In this document: positions 15,661 to 17,568 of the stretch, piece after piece
Layout: each line of letters opens with the position of its first letter
Position numbering within the stretch: the stretch's first letter is position 1
Source: REEB95 sp035648735
Lineage (GTDB): Bacteria > Pseudomonadota > Alphaproteobacteria > ATCC43930 > CGMCC-115725
Assembly: GCA_035648735.1 (NCBI GenBank)
Contig: DASRKX010000046.1
Coordinates: 1 to 17,568 of the forward strand
DNA: 17,568 nt
Direction of reading: 5' to 3'
Position numbers and translations under genes: made by a program
The notes under the pieces: generated by a model
The model's database searches: none
Told to the model about the DNA's origin: nothing
What the model saw: only the letters and a program-made list of their open reading frames with translations

Positions 15661-17223
15661 ATGGCGATCGCCAGTCCCGCGCTGGCACGGCGCTTTGATT
15701 CGCGCTTCGCCGTGGCGCTCGGGCTGCTCATCCTCTTGCTGGCGGTCGAGCTTGCTCTCTTCTGGGTCGGCTACCAAGGCAGCGACGACCAGGCCTATGC
15801 CGAGGGCGGCTTCGGCTGGCTCGAGCACTTCCCCTATGTCGGCGATTCGCATTGGACGCTGCGGCATACCATCGTGCTGCCGATCGCGCTGAGCTTCCGC
15901 CTGCTTGGAATCAGCGAATTCGCGTTGGCGCTGGTCAACGTCGTCTATCTCGTGGCTTTCCTGGCGGTGAATTTTTTCTGCCTGCGCCGCTATTTCGGCG
16001 ACGCGATGGCGCTTACCGCCAGCTTCATCGCCGCCACCGTCCCGATGTTCGTGGTCGGCGCCACTTACGTGAACACCGACGTCGCCGAGCTGTTCTTCAT
16101 CGCGCTCGCGGCGTGGTTGTTCCTGGGTGCCGGGGACGATCCGGCGCATGCCGGCCCGCGCCTCATCGTCGCCGGAATCGCCGCGGGGCTCGGCTTTCTC
16201 ACCCGCGAGACCACGCTGGCGCTGCTGGTCGCCTGGGGCGTCACCTTTCTCTTCCGGCCGCTGCTGCCGCGCCGGCTTTACTGGCTGATGGCCGTCGGAT
16301 TCCTCGCTATCGTGGCGCTCGATATGGCCTATCTCTGGCATTTTGCCGGCGATCCGCTCTATCGCTTCCACATCGACGCCCACCACGATCACGTCGATCG
16401 TGCCGCCGACGTCGCGCGCGTCCATGCCAGCGGCGCGCTGTTCGATCTCGAGGGAAATCTCTCGGTCAGCGTCTGGCTCGACCCGATCCTGGTGCTGCTG
16501 GTGACGCAGAAATACGCGTTGCTGTTCTGGGCGGCGGTGCCGGCGATGGCGGCGACACTCCGTAAAAATAATCTCGGCTGCGATCAGGCGCGCGTGCTGC
16601 GCTTCCTGGCGCTGCTCTTTGTCGTGTGGGTGCTGTTCATCGGCCTCAACGCCGAGATTCTCTATATCTCGCCGCGCTACTACCTCGTCACCGCCTGGAT
16701 CGCGTCCGTCTTCGTCGGCTATTGGCTGGTGGCGTTGTGGGACGACCGCCGCCGCCTCGTCGGCGCCGCCATCGTGCTGGCGCTGCTCGGCGGGGATTTC
16801 GCCTGCCTCTCGGTCGAGAACATCGATCCGCGCTATGGCGAACGCCAATTGGCGCGCCTCGCCGCGTCGCATAACGAGACGATCTATGCCGATCCGCAGA
16901 CCGCGCGCCGCGCCGGGTTGCTGCTCCGCATCGACGGCGCCGCCGGCCGCGTCAAGGACGCTTCGCCCCAGCCGGGCGCGCTCTATCTCTACAATCCCGA
17001 CGCGTTCGCCGCCTGCCGGGCAAGCTTCCGCTGCAACGACGACATGACGGGCTATGCGCCGCGCGCGGATTGGATCGCGCTCGAGCATGACGCGCCGCGC
17101 CCACGCCTGATGGGCCGGATCGTCGCCGCGACCGGCCTCGCAAGTCTCTTGCCGGCACCGGTGCTGAAGAAACTGCTGGTCGGCGCGCCCGGCGTGACGC
17201 TCTACCGCGTGCCGCCGGGTTGA
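15661..17223 (+). CDS. Polytopic GT-C glycosyltransferase (PMT/ArnT-like, GT39/GT83 type)
   Basis: The 520-residue protein begins with a membrane helix (about 16-38), then the acidic pair Asp42-Asp43 in 'GSDDQAYAEG' in the first outer loop, the place of the catalytic or metal-binding acid in GT-C enzymes. Many hydrophobic segments follow up to about residue 385 ('VYLVAFLAVNFF', 'LFFIALAAWLFLGA', 'ALLFVVWVLFIGLNAEI', 'VGAAIVLALLGG'). The last ~135 residues are a mostly soluble C-terminal domain. GT-C enzymes transfer a sugar from a polyprenyl-phosphate carrier to protein, lipid A or glycan on the periplasmic side. The acceptor is not evident. The ATG lies 4 bp after the upstream glycosyltransferase stop, so the two form an operon and a likely donor-maker/transferase pair. 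The 3' end overlaps the convergent LOG-family gene by 22 bp. Confidence 0.85.
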   Translation: MAIASPALARRFDSRFAVALGLLILLLAVELALFWVGYQGSDDQAYAEGGFGWLEHFPYVGDSHWTLRHTIVLPIALSFRLLGISEFALALVNVVYLVAFLAVNFFCLRRYFGDAMALTASFIAATVPMFVVGATYVNTDVAELFFIALAAWLFLGAGDDPAHAGPRLIVAGIAAGLGFLTRETTLALLVAWGVTFLFRPLLPRRLYWLMAVGFLAIVALDMAYLWHFAGDPLYRFHIDAHHDHVDRAADVARVHASGALFDLEGNLSVSVWLDPILVLLVTQKYALLFWAAVPAMAATLRKNNLGCDQARVLRFLALLFVVWVLFIGLNAEILYISPRYYLVTAWIASVFVGYWLVALWDDRRRLVGAAIVLALLGGDFACLSVENIDPRYGERQLARLAASHNETIYADPQTARRAGLLLRIDGAAGRVKDASPQPGALYLYNPDAFAACRASFRCNDDMTGYAPRADWIALEHDAPRPRLMGRIVAATGLASLLPAPVLKKLLVGAPGVTLYRVPPG

Positions 17224-17568
17224 ACCGATTCCGGCGGCGAATGCGCCGTCAGGCCCTTGCGCACCAGCTTCTGCCAGGTGTCCTCGGCGCTGTCCGAAAA
17301 TTCGAAATGCGCCAGATCGTCGCGCGCGATGACGCCCTCCTCGACCAAGGCGTCGAAATTGATCATCTTGCGCCAATAGCTTTCGCCGAAGAGCACGATC
17401 GGGATCGCCGCTGTCTTGCCGGTCTGTACCAGCGTCAGGATCTCGAACAGCTCGTCGAAGGTGCCGAAGCCGCCGGGGAACACCACCAGCGCATTGGCGC
17501 GCATCGCCATGTGCATCTTGCGCATGCCGAAGTAATGGAATTGGAAGGTCAGTTCGGGGGTGGTGTAG
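17202..17568 (-). CDS. LOG/TIGR00730 family protein (lysine-decarboxylase-like Rossmann fold), 5' part outside window
   Basis: The frame is open from the window edge to a TAG at 17204-17202, giving about 122 residues of the C-terminal part. The window edge codes for 'TPELTFQFHYFGMRKMHM', which leads into 'ALVVFPGGFGTFDELFE', the PGGxGTxxE signature of the LONELY GUY / TIGR00730 family, with Arg and Lys before it that belong to the active site. Plant and bacterial LOG proteins release free cytokinin bases from nucleotide 5'-monophosphates (phosphoribohydrolase); many bacterial members have no assigned substrate and are often misnamed lysine decarboxylases. The 'QFHYFGMRKMHM' context suggests the longer COG1611 subgroup. 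The true start is not in the window. It converges on the GT-C gene with a 22-bp overlap. Confidence 0.9.
   Translation of the reverse strand, partial: YTTPELTFQFHYFGMRKMHMAMRANALVVFPGGFGTFDELFEILTLVQTGKTAAIPIVLFGESYWRKMINFDALVEEGVIARDDLAHFEFSDSAEDTWQKLVRKGLTAHSPPESVQPGGTR

Noticed and set aside
15661..17223. The polytopic membrane protein as the missing exosortase
   Set aside because: It is too long, has the acidic first-loop motif of GT-C enzymes, and I do not see the exosortase Cys/Arg/His arrangement.
15499..17376. A 625-codon minus-strand open frame opposite the GT-C gene
   Set aside because: The product is Arg/Asp/Gln/His-rich low complexity, typical of an antisense shadow. The sense frame gives a coherent membrane enzyme.

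Overview
The window looks like chromosomal DNA of a GC-rich alphaproteobacterium. The evidence is an rsmG-parA-parB block, as found near replication origins, a DUF3576-leuS-lptE-holA block typical of that class, and intergenic TTAACCAT and GANTC sites of the CtrA/CcrM type. I cannot name the genus. Codon use is uniformly GC-rich, and I saw no tRNA, rRNA, insertion sequence, phage gene or CRISPR array.

Region 1 (1-2442, + strand) holds the 3' end of rsmG, then parA and parB in overlapping operon order (chromosome partitioning), then a small cupin protein. Region 2 (2450-7159, - strand) is one tightly packed operon read right to left: a DUF3576 lipoprotein, leuS (leucyl-tRNA synthetase), lptE (LPS-assembly lipoprotein) and holA (DNA polymerase III delta). 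Genes overlap by 14 bp (leuS/lptE) and 4 bp (lptE/holA). Region 3 (7160-8467) has the PLP-homeostasis gene yggS diverging from DUF3576 and ending tail to tail with an L,D-transpeptidase-fold gene.

Region 4 (8468-17223) is the accessory part and the most interesting. A 403-bp AT-rich to GC-rich leader, with a perfect 17-bp palindrome and hairpins, precedes a 5.6-kb gene. That gene encodes an exported, cysteine-free, Asn/Thr/Gly-rich beta-strand repeat protein of 1864 residues ending in a PEP-CTERM (exosortase) sorting signal. A strong intrinsic terminator follows, then a second intergenic region carrying the same TTAACCAT octamer. Next come a two-gene set: a DPM1-like family 2 glycosyltransferase with two C-terminal membrane helices, and a polytopic GT-C (PMT/ArnT-like) glycosyltransferase. 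A working hypothesis is a cell-surface glycoprotein with the lipid-linked-sugar machinery that decorates it, possibly under shared cell-cycle-type control. The exosortase itself is not in the window.

Region 5 (17202-17568, - strand) is the C-terminal part of a LOG/TIGR00730-family protein cut by the window edge.
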